A program made the position numbers and the translations under genes. The notes under the pieces are model-generated. The model was not told the DNA's origin. It made no database searches and saw nothing but the letters and a program-made list of their open reading frames with translations. Positions 23,807 to 34,838 of a stretch of 64,000 nt of DNA are shown here, one piece after another; the first letter of the stretch is position 1, and each line of letters starts with the position of its first letter. Location of the stretch: positions 4,526,001 to 4,590,000 of the forward strand of contig CAWICN010000001.1 of NCBI GenBank assembly GCA_963834725.1, read 5' to 3'. The DNA comes from PALSA-693 sp963834725. GTDB taxonomy: Bacteria; Actinomycetota; Acidimicrobiia; Acidimicrobiales; Palsa-688.

Positions 23807-24985
23807 ATGGCGACGTTCCGAGACTTGCTCCGTGACACCAAAGCCCGGATTCGGGAGGTGGACACCGCGACCGCGGCAGAAGAGATTGCCGACCCTGGCG
23901 CCGTCGTCCTCGACGTGCGGGAGCCCGACGAATACGAGCAGGGCGCCTTGCCCGGCGCCATTCACATTCCGCGCGGCCACCTCGAAAGCCAGGTGGAGGG
24001 CCGCATCACCGACCACGACGCCCACGTGGTGATCTATTGCGCCGGCGGCACTCGCTCGGCCTTTGCGGCCGACACGCTCGGACAGCTCGGCTACACCGAC
24101 GTGGTCTCGGTCGTCGGCGGCTTCAACAAATGGAAGGACGAGGGCCGCCCGTGGAAGGCGCCCGCTTCCCTTTCCGCCGATCAGCGCAACCGCTACCAGC
24201 GCCACCTCCTCCTGCCCGAGGTAGATGTGGCCGGCCAGATCAAGCTCCTCGAATCCAAAGCGTTGCTTCTGGGGGCCGGTGGGCTCGGCTCACCTGCCGC
24301 GATGTACCTTGCCGCCGCCGGGGTGGGCACCCTCGGCATCATCGACATGGACGTCGTCGACGACTCCAACCTGCAGCGTCAGATCCTCCACAACATGGAC
24401 CGGCTGGGTGAACGCAAGGTGGACTCAGCCAAGAAGACGTTGACAGCGCTCAACCCCGACGTCAACGTGGTCACCCACGACGTGCGCCTCGGTGCCGACA
24501 ATGTGCTCGACATCTTTGCGGGCTACGACGTGATCGTGGATGGCACGGACAACTTCCCGACCCGATACCTCGTCAACGATGCGTCGCTGAAGCTGGACAT
24601 CCCAGTGGTACACGGCTCGATCTTCCGCTTCGAGGGCCAGGCCAGCGTGTACCTCCCGCACCAGGGCCCTTGCTACCGATGCCAGGTTCCGGAACCACCG
24701 CCGGCGGAATTGGCGCCTTCCTGCGCCGAGGCCGGTGTGCTCGGCGTGCTGCCGGGCATCATCGGCAGCATCCAGGCGATGGAGACCATCAAGCTGCTCC
24801 TCGGCCTCGGGGAGCCTCTCGTCGGCCGGCTCCTGGCCTACGACGCGCTCGAGGAGAGCTTCCGGACATTCAAGGTCAACCGCGACCCACAGTGCGCAGC
24901 GTGCAGCATCCCCAAAGAGCAGCTCGTGATCGCTGAATACGACGAGCTGTGCATGCCGCACCCCATCGCTGGGCCGGCCTCCTAG
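23807..24985 (+). CDS. Rhodanese-ThiF/MoeB fusion: sulfur-carrier adenylyltransferase/sulfurtransferase
   Basis: 392 aa. The N-terminal rhodanese domain (~residues 10-115) has the persulfide-forming Cys in VVIYCAGGTRSA. The C-terminal domain (from QRNRYQRHLLLPEVDVAGQ) is an E1-like adenylyltransferase: GAGGLGSPAAMYLAAAGVGTLGIIDMDVVDDSNLQRQ, DGTDNFPTRYLVND and zinc cysteines CYRCQVPE and CAAC. It would adenylate and thiolate a ubiquitin-like carrier (MoaD, ThiS or CysO type). In mycobacterial MoeZ the rhodanese domain is C-terminal; here the order is reversed. ATG 23807 follows GAGGTAGC. No molybdopterin genes adjoin it. Confidence 0.9.
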   Translation: MATFRDLLRDTKARIREVDTATAAEEIADPGAVVLDVREPDEYEQGALPGAIHIPRGHLESQVEGRITDHDAHVVIYCAGGTRSAFAADTLGQLGYTDVVSVVGGFNKWKDEGRPWKAPASLSADQRNRYQRHLLLPEVDVAGQIKLLESKALLLGAGGLGSPAAMYLAAAGVGTLGIIDMDVVDDSNLQRQILHNMDRLGERKVDSAKKTLTALNPDVNVVTHDVRLGADNVLDIFAGYDVIVDGTDNFPTRYLVNDASLKLDIPVVHGSIFRFEGQASVYLPHQGPCYRCQVPEPPPAELAPSCAEAGVLGVLPGIIGSIQAMETIKLLLGLGEPLVGRLLAYDALEESFRTFKVNRDPQCAACSIPKEQLVIAEYDELCMPHPIAGPAS

Positions 24986-25069
24986 CTGGGGGAAAGGGGG
25001 GCCGCGACCGCGGCGCTTGGCGCGCCACGGAGGCCGACTCGCGGCCTACGCCGTCGTAACCTGGCAGAC

Positions 25070-26654
25070 ATGGCCAACGACGAGCGGCGCACCGATTCGG
25101 GCATCGAGATCAAACCCGTCTATACCGAGGACGACCTGGCCGGGTGGGACTCCGAGCGACAGCTCGGCCAGCCCGGCTCTTACCCGTATACCCGGGGGAT
25201 CTACCCGACGATGTACCGGGGCCGGCCGTGGACCATCCGCCAGTACTCCGGCTTCGGGACAGCCGAGGCGACCAACGAGCGCTGGCGGTTGCTGCTCGCG
25301 AGTGGGGGGACCGGGTTGTCCTGTGCGTTCGACCTGCCGACCCAGATGGGCTACGACTCGGATCACGCCCGGGCCGAGGGCGAGGTCGGCAAGGTGGGAG
25401 TTGCCATCGACTCCATCGACGACATGCGCATCCTGCTCGGGGGCCTCCCCCTGGATCAGGTGACCACCTCGATGACGATCAACGCGACCGCCGCCATCCT
25501 GCTGCTCCTCTACGAGCTGGTGGCCGAGGAGCAAGGCGTTCCCGCGGCCAAGCTGGGCGGCACCATTCAGAACGACATTCTCAAGGAGTACGTCGCCCGG
25601 GGCACCTACATCTACCCGCCGCGACCGTCGATGCGGCTCATCACCGATATCTTCGCCTACTGCCGTGAGCAGCTGCCGAGCTGGAACACCATCTCCATCT
25701 CCGGCTACCACATCCGCGAAGCCGGGTCCACGGCCGTTCAGGAGATCGCCTTCACGCTCGCCAACGGCATTGCCTACGTGGAGGCTGCCATAGCGTCCGG
25801 TCTGTCCGTCGACGAGTTCGCACCGCGGCTGAGCTTCTTCTGGAACGCCCACAACAACCTGTTCGAGGAAGTGGCCAAGTACCGGGCGGCCCGGCGCATG
25901 TGGGCGAAGATCATGACCGAGCGCTTCGGAGCCAAGGACGAGAAGAGCAAGCTGCTCCGGTTTCACACCCAGACCGGCGGATCCACCCTCACCGCCCAGC
26001 AGCCCGAAAACAACATCGCCCGGGTCACCCTGCAAAGCCTGGCCGCGGCGCTCGGTGGCACCCAGAGCCTGCATGCCAATGGCTTCGACGAGGCCCTCGG
26101 CCTGCCGACGGAGAAAGCGGCGCGCATCGCCGTGCGCACCCAGCAGATCGTCGCCGCCGAGTCGGGGATCGCCGATACCGCCGATCCGCTGGCGGGCGTC
26201 GTACTTCGTGGAGTCGTTGACCGATGCGGTCGAGGCCGACGCCTGGGCCTATATCGAGAAGATCGACGGCATGGGCGGCGCGGTGCCCGCCATCGAAGCC
26301 GGCTACATGCAGGACGAGATCGAGCAGGCCGCCTACGCCTACACCAAAGCCGTCGACAGCGGGACCAAGGTGATCGTCGGTGTCAACCGGCATATCGATG
26401 ACCATCCCGAACCAGGCGAGGTGTTCCCCATCGACCCCGCCCTCCAGGCCCACCAGATCGAGCGGGTGCGCCGGACCCGGGCGGAACGAGACCACGCCGC
26501 CGTTGACGCCGCCCTGGCCGACGTGGTCGCCGCCGCCAGGGGCAGCGCCAACCTGCTGCCACCTATGCGTGAGGCCCTCCGCCGGCGGGCAACCCTCGGT
26601 GAAGTCAGCGACGTCCTGCGGGCGGAGTTCGGCGTGTACCAACCCAACCGATAG
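25070..26654 (+). CDS. Methylmalonyl-CoA mutase, catalytic subunit without B12 domain, +1 frameshift
   Basis: Acyl-CoA mutase large-subunit type (~527 aa repaired). Conserved blocks: YPYTRGIYPTMYRGRPWTIRQYSGFGTAEATNER, GTGLSCAFDLPTQMGYDSDH, YPPRPSMRL, ISGYHIREAGSTAVQEIAF, RFHTQTGGSTL. The Tyr in TIRQY favours methylmalonyl- over isobutyryl-CoA mutase. Near 26196 the frame shifts by one extra base (GGCGGGCGTCG): DPLAG in frame 2 continues as SYFVESLTDAVEADAW in frame 3. It ends at EFGVYQPNR with no cobalamin-binding domain, so a separate small subunit must exist elsewhere. Propionate or branched-chain degradation is the likely role. Confidence 0.9.
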
Positions 26655-26662
26655 GTGAGCGC

Positions 26663-28026
26663 GTGCCGTCCCGCATAGTCATCATCGGCGGAGGGCCCGG
26701 GGGAAACACTGCTGCCACCTACGCCGCCCGGCTCGGTGCCGAGGTCACGCTCATCGAGCGCGACATCGTCGGCGGCGGCGCCCACCTGTGGGACTGCATT
26801 CCGTCCAAGACCATGATCGCGACCGGGGGAGCCATGAGCTTCACCCGCCGGATCGAAGGGATGGGACTGGCGCATCAGGACGCCAGCCTGGACCTGGCCG
26901 CCCAGCGCCGCCGGGTGCAGGACGATCGAATCCCATCTCAACCAGCAGGTCGTCCGGCTGCTCGAGAGCCAGGGCGTGCGGATCATTCGCGGGATCGGGA
27001 CGGCTCCGTGGGCCGCACCAGGTGGAAGTGGAAACCGAGCTCGGCATCGAGGAGCTCGACGCCGATGCCATCCTGATCGCTACCGGCAGCCGCCCCCGCA
27101 TCCCCGAGTGGGCCCACGCCGACGGCGAGCGGATCCTGACCACCCGACAGGCTTACCCGCCGCCGATCATGCCCGGTCACCTGGTCGTGATCGGCTCGGG
27201 GGTGACCGGCGTCGAGTTCGTGCACATGTTCAGCTCGTTCGGGGCCAGGGTGACGCTGATCGTCAGCCGCCAGCAGGTGCTGCCAGGCAAGGACCCCGAG
27301 GTGGCCGCGGCCCTCGAGGATGAGCTGCTCCGTCGGCAGGTGCGGCTGCTCAAGGGGGCCCGGGCGGAGGCCATCGACCTCACCGAAGGCGGAGTGGCCG
27401 TGCTCTGCGATGACGGCCGGGTGGCCCGGGGCACTCACGCCCTGCTGGCCATCGGCTCCATCCCGAACAGCGCTAGGCTGGGCCTGGAGACGGCCGACGT
27501 GGCGGTGGACCGGGCCGGCTACATCCCGATCAACCACCATTGCCAGTCGAATGTGCCGCACATCTATGCCGCGGGCGACGTCTCGGGGAAGCTGCCCCTG
27601 TCCTCGGTCGCGGCCATGCAAGGGCGCAAGATCGCCGAGCACGCCATGGGGCTGCACACCCGGGAGCACCGCCATATCGACTACGAGAAGGCCGCCTCGG
27701 CCATCTTCACCGAACCGGAGATCGCCGACGTGGGCCTGGCCGAGGCGGAGGCCTTCGCGACCGGCCGCAAGATCCGGGTCACCAAGGTCCCGTACGCGGC
27801 TGCACCGAAAGCGCTCATCAACAACGATCCCACCGGTTTCGTCAAGATCGTCTCTGACCCTGCCACCGGGGTTGTGCTCGGCGGGTCAATCGTCGGGAGG
27901 CACGCCGCCGAGTTGATCTCGGTCATCGCGCTCGCGGTCACTGCCCACCTCCTGGTGTCGGACATCGTCGAGAGCTGTCTCGCCCATCCGACGCTGTCGG
28001 AAGCCATCGCCGACGCGGCCGAGTAG
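26663..28026 (+). CDS. LpdA-like NAD(P)H-quinone/flavoprotein reductase with two +1 shifts
   Basis: FAD-dependent pyridine nucleotide-disulfide oxidoreductase family, ~453 aa repaired. N-terminal FAD motif IVIIGGGPGGNTAATYAARLG; central NAD(P) motif LVVIGSGVTGVEFVHMFSSFGA; GDVSGKLPLSSVAAMQGR; C-terminal dimerisation domain ending VESCLAHPTLSEAIADAAE. The usual redox pair is incomplete: WDCIPSKT keeps one Cys while the first is Ala (GGGAH), as in mycobacterial LpdA (Rv3303c), a quinone reductase. The frame steps 2 to 3 near 26922 and 3 to 1 near 26993, each by one extra base. Starts 8 bp after the mutase gene, so probably co-transcribed. Confidence 0.85.
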
Positions 28027-28115
28027 CCGGCGGCCGGGGGTACGGCGCCGGGGGAGTGCCTCGTCGGTCGCCGGGGACGCGCCCTTCTTCGCCACGGGCT
28101 TCACCCCTCAGTAGT

Positions 28116-28160
28116 TTTGTGTTATATTTCCCGCGTATTACGCGGTTTTTATAACACAAA
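28116..28160. terminator. AT-rich inverted repeat between convergent lpd-like gene and hutI
   Basis: Outer arms TTTGTGTTATA (28116-28126) and TATAACACAAA (28150-28160) pair perfectly; inner arms CCGCG and CGCGG pair over TATTA. The outer stem reads T-rich on both strands, consistent with a bidirectional terminator for the two convergent operons. The rest of the 210-bp gap (28027-28236) shows nothing else. It resembles in style, not sequence, the palindromes at 7440 and 58676. Confidence 0.65.
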
Positions 28161-28236
28161 GGCCGGCGGATCTGCCTCGGGGCGACGGCTCACGCCGGCT
28201 CGGGCCCGGCAACCGGCCACTCCGCCGGGCGACCTG

Positions 28237-29427
28237 TCAACCGGGATCCTTCAGCTTCACCGCCCAGGCGCCGTCCTTGAGGACCCCGGCGACGAGGGGC
28301 GCCCCCAGGCGATAGACCAGATGCCGCGGATGGGGGGCGTCGAGTACCACCGCGTCGGCCCGGGCCCCGGCCACGAGGCGCCCGACGTCGGGCCGACGAA
28401 GGGCGGCCGCTCCGCCCCGGGTCACGGCCAGCAGGGCCTCGTCGATCGTGAGCCCGCACTCGCGCACCGCGAGGGCAAGGGCCAGCGGGATCGAGGTCGA
28501 GTAGCTCGAGCCCGGATTGCAGTTGCTCGCCACCGCGACGGTGGCGCCGGCGTCCAGCAGGGCCCGACCGTCGGGGTACGGCTGCCGGGTGCAGAAGTCG
28601 CTGATCGGGAGCAAGGTGGCCACGGTGCCGGAGCCGGCGAGGGCCTCCACGTCCCGGGCCGTGAGGTGGGTGCAGTGGTCGGCCGAAGCGGCGCCGAGCT
28701 CGCAGGCGAGCCCCACCCCGCCGGTCGGGCCGAGCTGGTTGGCGTGGACCCGGAGCCCCATGCCCCGGGCTGCAGCGGCCGCCAGTACGGCGCGCGCCTC
28801 CTCGACGTCGAAGGCACCCGTTTCGCAGAAGGCGTCGCACCAGCGGGCGGTCGCCACCGCGGCGGGGATCATGGTCTCGGTGAGCAGCCGGAGGTAGCCG
28901 TCGCGATCGGCGGCGAACTCCGCGGGGACCAGGTGGGCGCCGAGGAACGTCACTTCGGGCGAGAGGGCCCGGGCGATACCGAGGTGAACGGCCTCGTCGC
29001 CGGGCGTGAGCCCGTAGCCGGTCTTGATCTCGACGGTGGTGGTGCCCGAGACCAGGGCCTGGTCGATCAGGCGGCGGGCGTTCGCCTCGAGGTCTTCGGG
29101 CCGTGCGGCCCGGGTGGCGGCCACTGTATCGAGGATGCCGCCCGGCTGGTACGAGCGACCCGCCATTCGCAGGGCGAACTCCTCGGCCCGGTCGCCGGCG
29201 AAAATCGGGTGGGTGTGAGAGTCGACGAAGCCCGGCATCACGCATCGACCGCCGACCTCGACGGCCGTGTCGGTCCCAACCGGCGCCGCAGACGCGCCGC
29301 CTGCGTAGACGATCCGGCCCTCGTCGATCACGATGGCCGCCTGTTCGATCACCCCGAGCGGGCCCCGCCCGTGCTCGGGATCGCAGGTGACCAACCGGCC
29401 GATGCCGGTCAGGGTGACGGAGGTCAT
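28237..29427 (-). CDS. hutI: Imidazolonepropionase
   Basis: HutI (396 aa) hydrolyses imidazolonepropionate to N-formiminoglutamate, the third step of histidine breakdown. Amidohydrolase metal ligands in FVDSHTHPIFAGDRAEEF, then RMAGRSYQPGGILDTVAATRAA, VEIKTGYGL, VHANQLGPTGGVGLA, SADHCTHLT and a late SNCNPGSSYSTS. I chose the internal ATG giving MTSVTLTGIG because it forms an ATGA overlap with the upstream micro-ORF; a start 10 codons earlier falls inside the repeat. Last gene of the hut operon. Confidence 0.95.
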   Translation of the reverse strand: MTSVTLTGIGRLVTCDPEHGRGPLGVIEQAAIVIDEGRIVYAGGASAAPVGTDTAVEVGGRCVMPGFVDSHTHPIFAGDRAEEFALRMAGRSYQPGGILDTVAATRAARPEDLEANARRLIDQALVSGTTTVEIKTGYGLTPGDEAVHLGIARALSPEVTFLGAHLVPAEFAADRDGYLRLLTETMIPAAVATARWCDAFCETGAFDVEEARAVLAAAAARGMGLRVHANQLGPTGGVGLACELGAASADHCTHLTARDVEALAGSGTVATLLPISDFCTRQPYPDGRALLDAGATVAVASNCNPGSSYSTSIPLALALAVRECGLTIDEALLAVTRGGAAALRRPDVGRLVAGARADAVVLDAPHPRHLVYRLGAPLVAGVLKDGAWAVKLKDPG

Positions 29428-29528
29428 GGGAGCACCATCCAGGGAATGGGGACCCAACCTGTCACATTGGCTCGCTCCACCAGGTCGCTCCTGTCACATT
29501 GGCTCGCTCCACCAGGTCGCTCGCTCAC
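29424..29528 (-). repeat. Micro-ORF repeat (32-bp duplication plus tail) between hutF and hutI
   Basis: On the minus strand a 34-codon frame starts at the GTG overlapping the hutF stop (GTGA, 29528-29525) and ends in a TGA overlapping the hutI start (ATGA, 29427-29424). It holds two copies of a 32-bp unit starting GAGCGACCTGGTGGAGCGAG, then a tail coding WVPIPWMVLP. The second copy plus tail reads SDLVERANVTG then WVPIPWMVLP, the same 22-codon module as at 3973-4301 and 11334-11534. Confidence 0.88.
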
Positions 29529-30854
29529 GGGAAGAGCGGGGCGATGGCGGCGGCGAGCGCACCGGCCGCGTCCGGCACCCCGAGATGCACCCCGCCCGAC
29601 ACGACCGGCCGTCCGCCAACGACTACCAGATCGACGTCTGACGCAGCCGCGGCGAACACCGCCGTCGAGGCCACCGACGGGTCGGACCCGGCGGTCCGGG
29701 TCGTGTCCAGGCGGACCGTGAAGAAGTCGGCCAGCTGACCGGGCGCCAGGCTGCCGGCCTCCCAGCCGAGCGCCCTCATGCCGTTGCCCGTCGCGGCCTC
29801 GAGCAGGATGCCGGCATCGAGCCCGCCGCGCTCCTCCGAGACCATCCGGCTATCCAGCTCGATGGCCCGGGCTTCCTCGAAGCCGTCGATCACGGCGTGG
29901 GAGTCGGTTCCGATCGATAGCGGCACACCGGCCCGGTGCAACGCCGGGCCCGGGCCGATGCCGTCCCCGAGATCGCGTTCGGTGGTCGGGCACAGACAGC
30001 AGCCGCCTCCCTCGGCGGCCAGGCCGGCGATGTCCTTCTTCGACATGTGCGTGCCGTGGACGGCCGTGAAGCGGGGTCCGACGGCGCCGGCCGCCGCCAG
30101 CAGGCCGAGCGGGGTGGCCCCCCGGAGATACCGGGACTCGTTCTGCTCGCGGCGCTGCTCCGACACATGCGCGTGCAGCACCCAATCGCGGAGCCGGGCC
30201 CATTCGACGGCTTCGGCGATCGCCAACGGCGGGACGGCTCGAACCGAGTGGATGGCAGCACCCAGCCGGGTCCGCCCGCTCGGGCTGGAGCTGCTGGACC
30301 CGCTCGATCCATCCGCCGACCGTGCCGTCCCCGAAGCGCAGCTGCGGTCCTTGGAGCGGGATGTCGAAGCCGCCCTCGAGGTAGCAGGCGTCGAGCAACG
30401 TCAGCCGGATGCCCGCCGCCGCGGCAGCCGCCATCAGGGCTCGGCCCATCTCGTTGGGGTCCTGGTAGGGGACGCCGCCCGGCTGGTGGTGCAGGTAGTG
30501 GAATTCCCCGACCGCGGTGAATCCTGCCAGCGCCATCTCCGTGTAGACCCCGGTGGCCAGACGCAGGTAGCTGTCAGGGTCGAGGCGGTTGGCCACCGCG
30601 TACATCAGATCCCGCCAGGCCCAGAAGGATCCGGCCCCGATCTGGGTGCGCGCCCGGAGGGCCCGGTGGAAGGCGTGCGAGTGGACGTTGGCGAGCCCCG
30701 GCAGGGTCAGGCCCTCGAGCCGGGTGGCGTCAGAGGGCGGTCCGGTGATCCCGGCGGTGACAGCGGCGAACCGGTCGTCTTTTACCTCGAGGAGGACATC
30801 AGGCGTGGTGGAGATGCCGCCCAACCAGGCGTGACGGGCCCACCAGGTCGGCAT
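29525..30854 (-). CDS. hutF: Formimidoylglutamate deiminase, +1 frameshift
   Basis: HutF (~442 aa repaired) deiminates N-formiminoglutamate to N-formylglutamate and ammonia. Amidohydrolase metal site LANVHSHAFHRALRARTQ, later HAHVSEQRREQNESRYLRG, VHGTHMSKKDIAGLA and SIGTDSHAVIDGFEEAR. Start ATG 30854 (MPTWWARHAWLGG) is 4 bp after the def stop. Around 30255-30270 one extra base (GGG within GGCTGGGTGC on the coding strand) shifts frame: ...QLQPERADPAG continues as AAIHSVRAVPPLAIAEAVEW. The rest is intact. Its presence defines the HutF-HutG branch of histidine utilisation. Confidence 0.9.
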
Positions 30855-30858
30855 CAGG

Positions 30859-31430
30859 TCACGATCCGAAGCGGGCCACGAGCCTGGCGGCTCGGGCCAT
30901 GAACAGGTCGCGTTCGAACCGCTCGAACTGCTCCCACGTGGAGAAGGTCGCCGGGTCTTCGACGCGGTCGACGAACAGGCGGCCGTTGAGATGGTCGACC
31001 TCGTGCTGAAAGGTGACCGCCGACAGGCCGCGCACCTCGCGCTCGATCGGTTTCCCGTGGCGATCCAGAGCCCGCACCCCGATCTGGATGAGGCGCTGGG
31101 TGACGCCGCGAAGACCGGGTACGGAGAGGCACCCTTCGTTGTTGGCGAAGACTTCATCGGACAAGGCCTCGATCTCCGGGTTCACGAGCACGGTGAGCGG
31201 GATGTCCGGCTTGTACGGATAGCGCGGGTTGGCGTGAACCTCGATGGCGGCGATCCGCAACGAGTCCATGATCTGCGGGGCCGCCAGACCGGCGCCGTTG
31301 CAGTAGCGCATGGTCTCGATGAGGTCGTCGATGATGGCTTGCATGCCCGGAGTGTCGAGCTCCTCCGGCGCGACGGGCTGGGCCCACTGCCGCAGGATCG
31401 GGTGTCCGGCGGTCGCCACCATCCGGACGG

Positions 31431-31434
<4 letters not shown>
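30859..31434 (-). CDS. Peptide-deformylase-family enzyme inside the hut operon; candidate N-formylglutamate deformylase
   Basis: 191 aa with all three deformylase motifs: GAGLAAPQ, EGCLSVPG (metal Cys) and QHEVDHL (metal His pair and catalytic Glu). It also carries the IPLTVLVNPEIEALSDE segment and a long C-terminal helix (FSTWEQFERFERDLFMARAARLVARFGS), more like paralogous Def2-type proteins than a minimal housekeeping enzyme. GTG 31434 overlaps the hutU stop (GTGA) and hutF starts 4 bp after its stop, so it is made in step with Hut enzymes. HutF yields N-formylglutamate, and no hutG is present, so I infer it may remove that formyl group. Ordinary peptide deformylation is the alternative. 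Confidence 0.9.
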
Positions 31435-33173
<1,739 letters not shown>

Positions 33174-33237
33174 TGGAGTCTCCTGCTACGTCTCGGCTAA
33201 TAGGTCTGGTCGGCTGATGGTCTGCTCGGGAATGTAG

Positions 33238-34765
33238 CTATTCCAGCGGGCCGGTCACCGATTCCGCCCAGGCCAGGATCTGACCGGACCGGACCAGCTC
33301 GGTGGCCCGGTCGATCTCGGGAGCGAGGAAACGATCAGGCCCGAGCCCGGGCACGTACTGCCGCAACCCCTCGACCACGGCGGCGGTGGCCGCCGACGGC
33401 AGGAGCGGCCGGCGCAGCCTCGATGGCTCGGGCGGCCGTCATGACCTCGATCGCCACCACCCGGACTGTGTTGTCGACGACCCGGCGCAGCTTGCGGACG
33501 CCGGCCCAGCCCATGGAAACGTGGTCCTCCTGCATGGCGGAAGTCGGGATGCTGTCGACACTGGCCGGAACGGCCAGCCGCTTACAGTCGGCGACCAGCG
33601 CGGCGGCGCTGTACTGGGCCAGCATCAGCCCCGAGTCGACGCCCGGATCGGCAGCCAGGAAGGCGGGTAGCCCGTGCGATCGGGCCGGATCCAGGTGGCG
33701 GTCGATCCTCCGTTCGGCGATCGAAGCCAGGTCGGCGAGGGCGATAGCGAGGAAATCGGCTACGTAACCGAGGGGCGCCCCGTGGAAGTTGCCGCACGAG
33801 GCGACCTCCCCGTCGGGGAGAACCACCGGGTTGTCGATGGCGCTGGCGAGCTCATGATCCACCACCGACCGGGCGTGGTCCAGGGTGTCCCGCCCGGCGC
33901 CGCTCACCTGCGGGGCGCACCGGAGCGAGTAGGCGTCCTGGACCCGCGTGTCGTGGCGCTTGTGCGAGGCGACGATGCCGGACCCCTGGAGGACGGCCAG
34001 CATGTTGGCCGATGCGGCGGCCTGGCCGGGATGCGGGCGCAGCGCGGCGAGTTCCGACCGGAACGCCTGGTCGGTCCCGAGGAGGCCCTCGACCGACATG
34101 GCCGCCGCCACCTCCGAAGTGCGAAGCACCCGGCCGACGTCGGCGCAGGCCAGGCACAGGTGCCCGAGCATCCCGTCGGTGCCGTTGGTCAGCGCCAGGC
34201 CCTCTTTGGCACCGAGCACGAGGGGCATGATACCGGCGGTCGAGAGGGTGGCCCTGGCCGGCGCCCGGCGGCCCACCCCGTCGACGACCTCGCCCTCGCC
34301 GGTGAGGGCCAGGGCGACGTGGGCGAGGGGAGCGAGGTCGCCGCTGCAGCCAAGCGACCCGTGCTCACGAACGACCGGCGTGATCGCGGCGTTCAGGAGG
34401 GCGACGAGGCTGTGCACCAGCTCCGCCCGGACACCCGAGTAGCCCTTGGCCAGGCTGGCGGCCCGCAGCAGCATCATGGCCCGGATCACCTCGGCTTCGA
34501 CCTCGGGTCCGACCGTGGCGGCGTGGGAGCGGACCATGCTGATCTGCAGGGCGGCCCGCTGGGCGGGAGCGATGTAGCGATCGGCCAGGGCGCCGAAGCC
34601 GGTTGAGAGCCCGTAGACGGCTTGATTCCCCCTGATCAGGGCGGTGGCCACGGCGTGGGAGCGGGCCAGCGCCTCGACGGCCTCTTGTCCGACGATGACG
34701 GGACGCCGGTTGCGAGCGACGGCGACCACCTGGTCGAGAGCGACGCCGGTGCTGCCGAGCACCAC
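33238..34765 (-). CDS. hutH: Histidine ammonia-lyase, +1 frameshift near the C-terminus
   Basis: HutH (~508 aa repaired) deaminates histidine to urocanate. The MIO cofactor forms from Ala-Ser-Gly in related enzymes; here that site reads GSLGCSGDLAPLAHVALALTGEG, with Cys-Ser-Gly in its place. Other blocks: YGLSTGFGALADR, NGTDGMLGHLCLA, DAYSLRCAPQVSGAGRD, SAIDNPVVLPDGEV, SMQEDHVSMGW-like SAMQEDHVSMGW. Near 33401-33416 one extra base derails the frame after RAIEAA; the other frame then supplies RPLLPSAATAAVVEGL to the stop at 33238. The annotated GTG (34765) has no good ribosome site; see the AGGAGG-ATC candidate at 34820-34834. Confidence 0.92.
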
Positions 34766-34819
34766 CGCCGGCTCCGGTGCCTCGGGAGCCGGGTCGTGGC
34801 GGGGGATGGGGCCCTGGCT

Positions 34820-34834
34820 GATGCGACGCCTCCT
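34820..34834 (-). promoter_or_regulatory. Strong Shine-Dalgarno before an in-frame ATC, candidate hutH initiation site
   Basis: On the minus strand AGGAGG (34834-34829) is followed after 6 nt by ATC (34822-34820), 19 codons upstream of and in frame with the hutH GTG at 34765. No ATG, GTG or TTG lies at this ideal distance. Either ATC is a rare start codon, or an ATG has been misread, or the site is coincidental. Confidence 0.4.
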
Positions 34835-34838
34835 GAGA

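Noticed and set aside
24986..25069. Cobalamin riboswitch before the B12-dependent mutase
   Set aside because: Only 84 bp between genes and no B12-box-like sequence.
28117..29721. 534-codon plus-strand frame opposite hutI
   Set aside because: Starts inside the palindrome and mirrors hutI codons; Gly/Arg-rich with no domain.
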